A stretch of DNA of 64,000 nucleotides from Biomphalaria glabrata. Lineage: Eukaryota; Mollusca; Gastropoda; Planorbidae. A model generated the notes under the pieces. The model made no database searches and was not told the DNA's origin. It worked only from the letters and a program-made list of their open reading frames with translations. Location: positions 3,900,451 to 3,964,450 of the forward strand of contig NC_074726.1 in NCBI RefSeq assembly GCF_947242115.1, written 5' to 3'. Shown here in pieces: positions 12,561 through 23,290 of the stretch. A program made the translations under genes and the position numbers. Within the stretch, counting starts at the first letter, position 1. The number at the start of each line of letters is the position of its first letter.

Positions 12561-13984
12561 AAACCTGTCGTTTCGCCCAGTCAACACCATACTGTTGAAA
12601 CCTCATCAGTCGAAATAATTGCTGTCCTGGTCCAATCAAAGGCGTCAAGAGATATTGCGCACTAGTTCACTTTATAAACAGAAACTTTGAATCGGCCCCC
12701 CCGAAGTGGTCAACTCAGGCATTTAAAAAATTCATATTTCAATATTTAAAGCATGGCCATCAGAAACTATGATTTACAAACCATGTACAAACCTTATCTC
12801 CGTCTCTACACAAAAGAAAAGGCGTGTGCGTATCGAAATGGTTGTCGTTATAATTGTACAGTTAGTCTGAATGACGACATGATAGATCAGGGTACGGAAA
12901 TTCAGTAATGGTACAATGTTGCAAGGTCTGAAAGGGGGTAATTTACTTTTTGTAGTATCTGTTTTAGGACAAAAATGAATTGCTTTTTATCGTCATTTCT
13001 TTTTACTCAGACTTAAGACTAGACTTCACTCTTGAGTTCTTTGTGGATGTTTCATTGTGTGACATTTTCCTAGAAGCGAAATTATGATCTGGGCCGGCGT
13101 AAGGCATAGGTAAACTGGGAGGCCGCCTGGGGCTTCCGACTGTCGGGGGAGGGAGGGGTGGCTCGCTCAGGAATCTAAACAATTTTTGAAGAGAAGAAAT
13201 AGCAAAACTTGTCCTCAATGTTATTGGAGGTTGTTGTTTTTTATTAAAAATACGGAATTTTTGTTTTTTAGTTGTTTTTTTTTCAATTAATAAAAAACAG
13301 TTTCTGTCATTTGGTTGCTTCCAAATTCACCTCGCTTAGGGCCTCCTATTGGGTGTAATTGTCAGGAAATAATGAATCTAACGCGGGGGGTTAATTCCGT
13401 CTATTATGTAAACTTGCTAGAAGGCTTCTACACAACAGAACTGACAAATATTTTACTCCAGTTGCTATCAATGCGCTTCAGTTCTAGTCTGCATAATTAA
13501 ACTAGATTCTTGACTAGTGCTACAAAACCTCAAGGTGATTATTCATGTCAAAACTATGTGCCGGAACAAATGCCAACTTTTTCTTCTCCCTTTTACAAAT
13601 CTATTTATAGACATTCTAAGAAACTTTTCTTTTTTTATTGTTTCGGTTCTGTTCTGAGATTTATATTAGCATTCGTTTTCATGTCTGTTTATGTCTGTTT
13701 AGCACATTGTGTTCTCTAGTTCTAGTTACAAAGTCAGCCTACAAAGATAACGGCAATAAAACACATTTTATTCAAGCTTATCAATGGCAATAAGCTGGGC
13801 ATGCCAGAAACAGTTTCGCATACCAGCAACATTTTCAAAATCGATATAGCTATATAGTACGTCTAAGTATAGGAAACTATTTTATAAAGCTACAATGTGG
13901 GTGAACATGCATCAAATCTGTTTTTACTTCCTCTAACCTTTAGTGTGTTGGATCTTTGTTGTAGGCCTACAACTCATCATTCCT
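12561..13984. other. Intergenic, small repeat scraps
   Basis: Positions 12680-12730 ('atcggcccccccgaagtggt') recur at about 23840-23885. Positions 13088-13160 start with 'ctgggccggcgtaaggc', which resembles a hAT-type end, but no matching right end or target-site duplication was found. No gene seen. Confidence 0.35.
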
Positions 13985-14180
13985 TACTGTCGTTTTTTTT
14001 TTAAAAGATTTTAGGGACAGGCCCGTCTCTTCCTTACTGTTTACCTAATGACTTTTCTGTCTGCCTGTGTTTTCTCTATTAATGCTTCCTGAAAAAAGGT
14101 CCCTGTAGGCCGTGATGATCTCATGACATGACCGTATAGTCATATGTTGCGTTTTTGACTGTAGTTAGAAGGTGCTTGTA
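13985..14180 (-). mobile_element. LINE (RTE-like) 3' fragment
   Basis: Decayed relative of the minus-strand LINE C-terminal region at 57190-57430: the same order of 'ggcccgtc', a 'ctgaaaaaaggtccctgtag' block and 'catgaccgtatag'. Heavily degraded. Confidence 0.5.
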
Positions 14181-14276
14181 GCCCCAAATCGCCATTGTGA
14201 TCCTGTGTCGGGTTTCGTTATTTGTTATGCGTTTTTTTTTGTTTGTTTGTATGTGCTAGCTAGTATCCTCCTATAC

Positions 14277-14353
14277 CAGGGGCAACCTTTTTGTATACCA
14301 GGGGCAACCTTTTTCTACCGAGGGCCGCATTAAAAAATATTTGACAAAGGGGG

Positions 14354-14398
<45 letters not shown>

Positions 14399-14544
14399 AG
14401 TTTTAAATAGTTTATATAGATATTTAAAATTATATATTTATATATAATCTGAAAGCACATCTAAATATTTGTGGGCGTTAGCGGGCCGCATAAAATGCTC
14501 CGGTGGGCCGCCTGTGACCCGCGGGCGTAATTTTCCCACCCCTT
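14277..14544. mobile_element. hAT-like MITE with perfect 8-bp target-site duplication
   Basis: Flanked on both sides by tcctatac (14269-14276 and 14545-14552). The left end is CAGGGGCAACC; the right end read inward is AAGGGGTGGG and then 'gcccgcgggtcacaggcggc', the GGCCGC-rich interior common to this group. The first ~20 bp are duplicated, and a (TA)n run occupies about 14360-14398. No coding capacity. Confidence 0.8.
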
Positions 14545-15580
14545 TCCTATACCATCACAATGGTATGACATGTTTCACCGTCTTTAATTCTAATTAATTT
14601 GGTTAATGAGGTTAACAAGAATTTATCACATGAGCAATAATAGTAGTAAACAACAAATAAAAACAACAACTAAATGCAGTCTTTTTTTAGTAAGTCTGGT
14701 TTTTAGATCAAGACGCGGAAGAAAAAATACACAAAAAAAAGTTCATGAAAAAATTATAGCACTACGATGTAAATGGTAATGTTTTTTGTTTTTTTTTTAC
14801 AAAGCTTATATATATTCAGTCTGTCTGTCCATCTGTCTGTCTTGTAAAAAGTGCGTACACGCCCATTCTCGGAATAGTTTAAACCTCACACAATTATTCA
14901 TTGGCATAGACAAGACATGGATCAATTAATACGAAGTAACCCATGAGAAGATTAATTGCTGGTAATTATTTTGTTGGACACCAACAAGGAAAACTATCCC
15001 TCCAGTATTCACAGAGATTGCTAAATTTGCTGGGTTTAATCCTCTTAATTAATTGTTAACGCCATTTCTCATGCATTCTTCGATCAAGTTTGTACGTCAA
15101 ACAAATATTTATTGTATCTAACAAAACAAATCAATATAAAAAAATTAATCAATTAGTCAATTAATTATTGGTAATTAATTATTTTGTTTGACGTCGAATA
15201 AGGGAAATAGCTTGTTTATTATTGATGGATATAGTTTTAAGGGCGGAGTTCTTCCCCTTTAGATAATCTTTTTTTAAAGGATTTATTATACTTTGCTTGT
15301 TTTTACTTTGAGTTAATTTAATACACAGTGGCCCAGCTCTACCGCACAGTTTAACACGTCTACAGTAGCACTTCTTTGGAACTCTTTTTTAAATAAAATA
15401 ACAAAACTTTGACTCCCAAACTCCTATCTAGGATAGTGCATCCATCGCTTTCTCAGTCCACCTCGTATTGTTTTTTTCCTAGTACCGTTTCTTGAAGAAA
15501 TGTAATAGCGAATCTTGAGGAATTCGGAATGCGGCTATAACGTTTTACTTTGCAATCGTGCTCAACAGGTCACACCGTGA
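14545..15580. other. Intergenic, dispersed repeat copy, no gene seen
   Basis: Positions 14795-14990 are a copy of a dispersed family ('ttcagtctgtctgtccatct' ... 'cgcccattctcgg') that also occurs at about 2625, 6055, 29700 (reverse), 34735 (reverse), 45690, 50090 and 63125. Part of the copy seems repeated at 15050-15200. No GTPase exon seen. Confidence 0.45.
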
Positions 15581-15582
15581 GG

Positions 15583-15735
15583 CCCCATTCCCATCGTGGG
15601 GCGCAATTCCCATCGTGGGGCCCAATTCCCATCGTGGGGCCCAATTCCCATTGTGGGGCCCAATTCCCATCTTTGGGCCCAATTCCTATCTTGGGGCCCA
15701 ATTCCCATCGTGGGTCTCAATTCCCATCGTGATTC
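15583..15735. repeat. 19-bp GC-rich minisatellite
   Basis: About eight units of 'attcccatcgtggggccca', each with point variants. Three frames remain open over the short array, which explains overlapping short open frames on both strands. Confidence 0.9.
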
Positions 15736-15769
15736 TGTTTCCAATGCGATGGAAAGACGACATGGAAGA

Positions 15770-15905
15770 GTGGAAGGGCATCCATTGAAAGAGAATAGTA
15801 TTCTAGGAAAAAGAGAGGAATGGAGAAGACGAACGACAGATTACGTGTGGTGCCCTAACGGTTCAACAAACTTAGGTATAGTGGAAAGCAAGAAAGTAAA
15901 AGATA
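15770..15905 (+). mobile_element. LINE C-terminal scrap ('REEWRR' type)
   Basis: The frame from 15807 reads KREEWRRRTTDY, a decayed form of the end of a LINE polyprotein. A second copy at 23905-24025 reads DREEWRKKADRSCVVPQRS. Both end just after this block. Confidence 0.55.
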
Positions 15906-16071
15906 GTGCCCAAGATAGTACGCGACTTAGTGAGCAGTGCTGAATCATTAAGTATAAGTACCCAACACCTGAAACAATTGTGTTGGACAGTTTAGTTGAC
16001 TTGTCAGACAGAAGCTGTAGCTTCATGCCACATCTTTCAACTTATTGAACGTTTTTAAGATTTCATGACCA

Positions 16072-16484
16072 CAGGGCCGGATTGCAGTAAGTGGAGGCCC
16101 CAGAGCAGGATTTTTGTGAAGGCCGCTAAACGTTTTCGGAAATTTTAATAAAACTTCCACCAAAATAATAAATGTATCTAAAAGCAGGCCATATTTAAAA
16201 GGAAAAAAATAGAGAACTTGTAAATGTATATATCATTTTCCTTTTTTTTTTCTTAAAAAATATTTAATATACACTTATTCTAACTAATATTTTTGAGGTC
16301 CTGCTTTTGTATATTACGAACACGCTACACGCGGACAATTCTTATTAACCACGATAATTTAGCTAACTGTAATTTTTAACGTCTAGTCGGTTAAAATGGT
16401 TTTATTTTCTCGATTCCTTGGACCTCTTTCTTGTGGAGGCCTCTTGGGCAGTGGCCTCGCCTGCCCTACTTACATCCGGCACTG
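16072..16484. mobile_element. hAT-like MITE
   Basis: The left end is CAGGGCCGGATT and the right end read inward is CAGTGCCGGATG. The flanking 8-mers are catgacca (16064-16071) and catgggca (16485-16492), 6/8 identical, as a decayed hAT target-site duplication. No transposase is encoded. Confidence 0.65.
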
Positions 16485-16944
16485 CATGGGCAGTTTTCCT
16501 GTGGCGTTGTTTAAAGATGAACCCCGTGTTTATGGACTACTGCAAAGAGAAACGTATTCAGAAGACGCATTCCAGTCTCGCTCTAAAGATACAATTTAGT
16601 TTCATTCAGAAATTAGAATTTAAAAAGATAAAAATACAACAGACTAACATTGCATCTATTTTACTCTGTGTCAATTTTATCTACACATTGATCTTTTTGT
16701 GCATTATACTATAAAGGAGAATGTTCATTACATTTGTGTATGGGTTCCCTTTCTTGAGGGAGACTTGAAAAGAGACCGTGAACGGAATTTTAGAAAAAGA
16801 AAACTCGCTTATATTAAAGTGAAATTTTGAATCTATCATGTTATTAATTTTTAAAGACTCTAAATATAACCAAATGTATATAGTTTTAATGTCCAAAAAG
16901 ATAAACAATTTATTATATCAGTGGACCTTACCTTTGTGAGTGTT

Positions 16945-17190
16945 ATCTGAAAGTTGAAAGACACAAAGATAAAGGCACATTCCTCGTTCCATATGCTAGG
17001 ACAAATTTGTATAAATGGTCATTCTTCCCTAGAGCATGGAATGGGTTGCCTGAGTCAGCCAGGAAAACCAACGAATTGGTACAGTTTAAGTCATTGATTA
17101 ACATGCATGACCACATTGACCTAGGGACATCCACATAACGTAATTATCTTTTTTTTTTTAAAGTAACGTCTGTATTGCATAAGATAAGTG
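16945..17190 (+). mobile_element. LINE 3' end fragment ('AWNGLPE' family)
   Basis: The coding block includes 'aaagataaaggcacattcct', 'ggacaaatttgtataaatgg' and 'gcatggaatgggttgcctga', as in the copies at 43135 and 60625. The 3' tail has 'aagtaacgtctgtattgcat', which ends in ATAAGATAAG-type sequence. 5'-truncated. Confidence 0.75.
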
Positions 17191-17494
17191 AATGTATTTT
17201 GCCATCTAATTGATCATTTTGGTTGACATTTATTCTGGATGGAACAGGATGGAACTTGTTTAGCTCAACTTTCAGACTTATAGCATTCTTAGCTCCAATT
17301 ACTCTTGTTAATTAAGCAGTTCTTATCTTATAAATAATAGACGTTACTTCAATGGAGAACTTCTCCATGCTTCCTTTTCAATAGCAATAAAAAAATTCTT
17401 AATTAAAATTAATGATTAGTTAATTGTTTTGTTTTTATTTATTCATGTTTTGTAGTCATTGACGCTGTAGTCTTGGACGCTGATTGCAGAACTA

Positions 17495-17740
17495 ATGAGG
17501 GGGATCCTAGCAATAGAATTGAGATGCTACAGAAGGATCCTAGGTATCACATTCAAAGACCGCATCACAAATCAAGAGATCAGAGACAGGATTACTGCAG
17601 CGATTGGACCCCACGATTGGACCCACGACAAATTTCTGAATTATACATCTGATTAGAAAGGGACGATCAGTACAATGACACTGTGAGAAATGTATGGATG
17701 GATGGGCACGACATGACTTCAGTACTGCCGAAGTGCCAAA
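17495..17740 (+). mobile_element. LINE (RTE-like) C-terminal fragment
   Basis: One frame reads LRCYRRILGITFKDRITNQE followed by IRDRITAAIGPHD, a typical segment downstream of the reverse transcriptase in RTE/L2-like LINEs. It breaks off on both sides. Confidence 0.65.
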
Positions 17741-17801
17741 GAATTAAACTAAATAATATAAAAAAAATAGTTTAAATTTGCATAAATTATGTAATGCATG
17801 T

Positions 17802-18593
17802 CAGTGGCGTCACTAGAGGTGTGCGAGAGGAGCACCGGGTGACACCCCTTTTGGATTGAAAAAAAATGGATCTTGGCAAAAGCAGGCACATCGAAAAAGA
17901 TAATAATAATAATAAGATTACTAGATTATGCCTAGACACATCTAGATGGTAGTTTAAGTTTCAATGAAACAGCACAACGTTTTACCATTTCTGTCTTAAA
18001 GTATAACAACGGAAACTTGTTCAGGTGGATGTTAATTGTGTTCCTAATTGTAGTTACATTTTAACGTAAAAATGGCAATAACATTTGAGTAAACAGTGGG
18101 ATTTTAGAATAGAATTGACAATCATATTACAGTTGAGTAAACAGTGGGATTTTAGAATAGAATTGACAATCATATTACATTTGAGTAAACAGTGGGATTT
18201 TATAATAGAATTGACAATCATATTACATTTGAGTAAACAGTGGGATTTTAGAATAGAATTGACAATCATATTACATTTGAGTAAACAGTGGGATTTTATA
18301 ATAGAATTGACAATCATATTACATTTGAGTAAACAGTGGGATTTTAGAATAGAATTGACACTCATATTACATTTGAGTAAACAATGGTATTTTATAATAG
18401 AATTGACACTCATATTACATTTGAGTAAAAAATCAATAACAGTGGGTAATCAGCTCACTGTATTGGCCCAACAAAAAGAACTAACAATACTGTTTATTGG
18501 GACATATTTGAAGGGAGTTATTGGGCAGGAGGGGGAGAGGGCGTCACCCTGAGCTAACCGCACCAGGTGACACCGAAGGGAGTGACGCCACTG
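17802..18593. mobile_element. Non-autonomous TIR element carrying a minisatellite
   Basis: The left end CAGTGGCGTCACT is matched by the inverted right end AGTGACGCCACTG (13-bp perfect inverted repeat). Sub-terminal parts are also complementary in sense ('gggtgacacccc' left, 'caggtgacaccg' right). The flanking 8-mers atgcatgt and ttaaatgt match at only 5/8, so the superfamily is uncertain (hAT likely). The centre is filled by a 48-bp tandem repeat. Confidence 0.75.
18082..18432. repeat. 48-bp minisatellite inside TIR element
   Basis: About seven units with the core 'ttgagtaaacagtgggattt' then 'tataatagaattgacaatca'. Units alternate between ttagaa and tataat versions, suggesting a 96-bp higher-order period. 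Being a multiple of three it leaves both strands open (18085-18552 plus, 18054-18413 minus); I do not call these genes. Confidence 0.92.
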
Positions 18594-18625
18594 TTAAATG
18601 TGTCAACGTTTAGCCAAGCTATAGA

Positions 18626-18701
18626 ACAAAGCACACACAACAAAACAAAGCACACACAACAAAACAAAGCACACACAACAAAACAAAGCACACACAACAA
18701 A
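18626..18701. repeat. 19-bp tandem repeat
   Basis: Four near-identical copies of 'caaaacaaagcacacacaa' just outside the TIR element. Confidence 0.9.
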
Positions 18702-19276
18702 ATTCTGTTTTAGGCATTTTATTCAATGATTACACGTTTGTTTATTACTTAATTTTGAACCTCAATATCGAGGATTCATAGCTCATATATTATGTACCCT
18801 TGTTATGAAGTCACATTATCTAGGTAAGGTTATTGTGCGTATTTAAGACATATGTTTAGGATGAGTTGATTCTATTTAATCTAAACACAAATTTTTTCAA
18901 AAATAATAATCCATGTACTTAGGTATATACGACATAACATATGTTTTTTTTAAATATATTTATATAATTTTATCATTATATTACAATATATAGAGAAAAA
19001 AAAAAACATTTTCAAACTAAGATAATAAATGAAGACAGATATACAGAACATTATTATAGTAGACTGATCGCTTCCCAACTCTTTTTAGTATTGCACGAAC
19101 CTTTACATAAAATGGCTACACCTCCTATTTATAGGGGCCTACGTCATTTCCTTCTTAAGAAAGTCCTCCTCCTTTGAGACCCTACACTCTATGGGACAGA
19201 TGATGTGCTGTTAGTCTCTATCTGCATTTCAGATCTCAGTGGTCATCAGGACTCTTATCAGATACAACCCTTCATC

Positions 19277-21524
19277 TTATTCTTGTTCGGACAGATGAAC
19301 ATGTTGACGTAATTTACGTTTCGACTCCATTTCTTGGTGTAAAGTTAACCCCATTGACAGCAAATTAAGTTCAGATTTGGGTATTCTATTTACTATTTCC
19401 CTAATTTCCTGAATTAAATTGTTCAAAACCGTCTCACAATTTGGATCTGTTACTTGAAGCTCTAAATATTTGTGATATCTGATACGGATAGAGCCAATTT
19501 TACGACGAATTGTTTTTGTTCTTTCTGGCCTAGATATGTGTGAAATAAATTTCCATCTCATTTCTTCATTTCTTTTGAAATCTTCTATTGTATATCTTTT
19601 AACTGTGTCTCTATATTTCAAAAGTGTATCTACTTGTGTCTTTAAAACAGCTGCATCTTTAGTTACATTATTAAAAAGAATGAATCTGTTACCACATTCA
19701 CGAAACAATTCTTTTATTTCCCCCGTCTCTGATACACACCACTGCGTAAACGTTAACGGTTGTTCTTCCTTCTGCTGTTCCGTTTCGAAAAGATCTCCAT
19801 GTGTAAAAACGCAGAATCCACATTTCGCCATGACGTCGTCACCAAGAAATCCTTTAATGTATTTAATAGACAATTTCTGTTCTTCGGTGAATCTCGATCC
19901 AAATTTTAACACAAACAGAAGTCCATCAATACAGCAGTTACACAATTCCAAAGCTCTTCTAATATAACGTTTCGTATATTCCGCAACTTGTTCATCTCCA
20001 TCAAGATTGAAGCCAGGACAATCTACAACAGAAATTGTCACGTCATCTAATTCAACTGAGTGACAATTGAAATCAGAAATATTAGTAATTTGATTGCTAG
20101 TTTTGAAAAAGTCTCCTCCCAGTATTGAGTTTCCGGTGGCACTTTTACCATTTCCACTTGCTCCAAACAAAATAAAGTTGACAGATTTGGCGCTTGCCTG
20201 TAAACAGATAACCAAACTATGATCAAATAGCAAAGCAAAACTCTATTTTTAACATCTTTTGTCTTTTTCTAATCGGTTTGAAACAAAAAGGGTGTTAAAT
20301 AATTACCTCTTATTAAAGTGTAACTTTAATAATCGCTATGTTTGTAATGTTATATTGTTATTGACTACCTAAGTTGTTAATGAAAAAACTTACCGAGATT
20401 AATTTTTGAGACATATTATCTTCCATTGAAGCATTTGAACTTAAATGTTCACAGCTTGATTGCAAAGCTAGGAAGTCACTTAAATTGGAACAAGATGATG
20501 TTGAAGCGACTACTGGGCTGACAGTCGATTCTTCGTTCTGTGGTGTTGTAATACTATCATCTAATTTAGTTTGACAACATGCCAACGTTTGAGAAGTACC
20601 TGGCAAATGAGATGGAGTAAGTTCCTGAAGGCCCGCACCTTGCTCATCACTTAGTACAAACTGATTGTCATTGATGTCTTGTTGGTGAATGAGATTTTGG
20701 AACATTTCTCCGGCAGTTAAACAGTTGTCGTTGAGACTAGTGAAGGACAAACTATCGTCTTTTTCTGTTATCTCAGCTGATGTAAACATTTTCGACTGAG
20801 AATTATTAACCGATAAATTTGTTACAGAGTCTATATCAACATTGCCAACATCAGGACCATCTAAATGCCATTGTGAAGGAGTTAAACTTGCAGACGACAA
20901 AACTTTTTTTACTTCTCCACGAAAACTTGAAGCTAAGCTTGTCACTGACATTTTTGCCCTTTTCAATTTTTTGGAAAGTGATGAATCTTTTTTCTTTTTT
21001 TTTCTAACTTGAGTAGATGAATCTTTAGTAACTATTGTCTTTTTATCTGACCTGTTGTCATAGGATGTGTCTAGCAATTTTGGAGGCAAGAGATCGTCTT
21101 TCACAGACCCTGATTTGCCATTATTCATCACCATTATTGCTTGATCCTCATTGGAATCCCCTTTCATAAAAGATTTATCTTCGAATTTATCTTGTCGATC
21201 TTCAACTTTAACAGTTGACCTCGGATTTGACTGACAACGTGATGTGCTTTCTAAATATGTACTACTGTTTCCGGGGATGACAGAGTTGTCATATATTTCT
21301 CTATCGTTGTTATTTATTAGAGATGTAGATGGCTCGTCTTGATTTAAAGTTAATTGAACATTTTGAAGACATTCCTTTGCTTCCTTTACATACACAAACA
21401 CTTTCTTGTTCTGGTCGTTGTTTGTGTGTTTGTCAAAGTGTCTGTTTAAAAAGTCTGTGTAAAACCTGAGCAAACTGTCCTCATGACTTCTTATGTGTTC
21501 CTCCAAAGTGACAGCACTGGTCAT
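19277..21524 (-). CDS. GIMAP/AIG1-like GTPase with long N-terminal extension
   Basis: Two exons, complement(19277-20197, 20394-21524), 683 residues. The junction is in phase 0 (ATC TCG|gtaagt ... tttacag|GCA AGC), so the two frames join cleanly. Residues 1-377 have no domain I recognise: residues 8-55 look helical and charged, the rest is Ser/Asp/Asn-rich and probably disordered, with lysine clusters at about 174-179 and 185-191 like a bipartite nuclear signal. The GTPase domain follows: P-loop GASGNGKS 389-396, G3 DCPG 436-439, 'LFVLKFGSRFTEEQ' box, THGD 509-512. The C-terminal part is short and helical, without a long coiled coil. The ATG at 21524-21522 is the first in this exon, but the frame stays open upstream to an acceptor-like 'ttttcag' at 21549, so a further coding exon is possible. 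Function in defence is inferred from the family. Confidence 0.85.
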
Positions 21525-21684
21525 TTTCAATTTAAGATTACTAAGCGACTGAAAAGGTACAGAAAAAAAATCGTGGTCAGAATAAGATTAAAGAGCATGA
21601 ATAATTTCTAGCCAATAGTATTATAAACAAAATCTAACATGTTTTTTTTTTTTTGGACATCCATTATATATCTTGCTATGACAT

Positions 21685-22198
21685 TGTTACGATCTCTTCT
21701 AATCAGGAGTTCTGTAAACACTGCTAAACACACAACGCATCTACAACCTGACAACAAGAGCCCCAAATAATCTGGTGCTTTAATAATGGTCAATCAAAAC
21801 AGCCAATATGACATAATTGGCAATATATCAACATTAAAAATGCTGTACTGTACATTGTACATCACCGTATTAAACGAATAAACTCTACTGTCTCTATCTC
21901 TTTCTGGACTCGTAGATTCACTTGAGGACTCCACCAAGACCGACTTCATGGCAGACTAACAGTCCCGGTCTACTCGCTGTCCTGTCTTGAACTGCACTGC
22001 CTTACACACTCTGTGTCTCTGGTCCACGCAGGCTTATGATCAGATGACCATAACCCTGGTCCTATTCACGTGCAAAGTTCATGCCAGTACTGTTTCTTGC
22101 CCTTCAATATAGCACGCTAAACTGTATTACTGGCCTGTCACATATGTCAGCTGATCACACACAGTTAACCCTATTGCGTCGCAAATAGGATTACAACA
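21685..22198 (-). mobile_element. Solo LTR, probable Ty3/gypsy-type retrotransposon
   Basis: On the minus strand it begins TGTTGTAATCC and ends GATCGTAACA (TG...CA ends). Its 3' part matches the LTR at 44658-45390: shared blocks 'ttgccaatt', 'tattggctgtt', 'attaaag' and 'tttgggg/tttggag'. The flanking 4-mers are acat and atat, roughly the short target-site duplication expected. No internal coding region adjoins it, so it is a fossil solo LTR of older age than the copy at 44658. It lies about 140 bp upstream of the first recognised exon of the gene ending at 19277, in the same orientation. The superfamily is a guess. Confidence 0.6.
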
Positions 22199-22291
22199 AT
22201 ATCTAAAAACTTAACTTTGCCAAAAAAATCAGGGGACGATTATCCATTTCCATGATTCCATCACACATGTAAACCCAATGTCCCATTCGTT

Positions 22292-23290
22292 CGAATAGAC
22301 TAAAGGTCACAAACACGGAACGTTCGAATAGACTAAAAGTCACAAACACGGAACGTTCGAATAGACTAAAGGTCACAAACACAGAACGTTCGAATAGACT
22401 AAAGGTCACAAACACAGAACATTCGAATTGACTAAAGGTCACGAACACAGAACGTTCGAATAGACTAAAGGTCACGAACACGGAACGTTCGAATAGACTA
22501 AAGGTCACAAACACGGAACGTTCGAATAGATTAAGAGTTACAAACACGGAACGTTCGAATAGACTAAAGGTCACAAACACAGAACGTTCGAATAGACTAA
22601 AGGTCACAAACACAGAACATTCGAATTGACTAAAGGTCACGAACACAGAACGTTCGAATAGACTAAAGGTCACGAACACGGAACGTTCGAATAGACTAAA
22701 GGTCACAAACACGGAACGTTCGAATAGATTAAGAGTTACAAACACGGAACGTTCGAATAGACTAAAGGTCACAAACACAAAACGTTCGAATAGACTAAAG
22801 GTCACAAACACAGAACGTTCGAATAGACTAAAGGTCACAAACACGGAACGTTCGAATAGACTAAGAGTTACATACACGGAACGTTCGAATAGACTTAAGG
22901 TCACAAACACGGAACGTTCGAATAGACTAAAGGTCACAAACACAAAACGTTCGAATAGACTAAAGGTCACAAACACAGAACGTTCGAATAGACTAAAGGT
23001 CACAAACACGGAACGTTCGAATAGACTAAGAGTCACAAACACGGAACGTTCGAATAGACTAAAGGTCACAAACACAGAACGTTCGAATAGACTAAAGGTC
23101 ACAAACACAGAACGTTCGAATAGACTAAAGTTCACAAACACAGAACGTTCGAATAGACTAAAGGTCACAAACACAGAACGTTCGAATAGACTAAAGGTCA
23201 CGAACACGGAACGTTCGAATAGACTAAAAGTCACAAACACGGAACGTTCGAATAGACTAAAAGTCACAAACACGGAACGTTTGAATAGAT
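22292..23290. repeat. 33-bp minisatellite, about 30 units
   Basis: About thirty units of 33 bp with the core 'cgttcgaatagactaaaggt' followed by 'cacaaacacggaa'. Variant units (attcgaattgac, attaagagttac, acaaaacg) recur in the same order, so blocks of several units were duplicated together. The minus frame is open for 384 codons with an 11-residue period (FERSVFVTFSL), because 33 is a multiple of three. There is no supporting splice context or start context, so I do not call it a gene. Confidence 0.95.

Noticed and set aside
16396-16714. Short open frames near 16400
   Set aside because: Lie across the end of a hAT-like MITE; no protein signal.
18054-18552. Open frames over the 48-bp repeat
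   Set aside because: Repeat-driven and inside a non-autonomous transposon.
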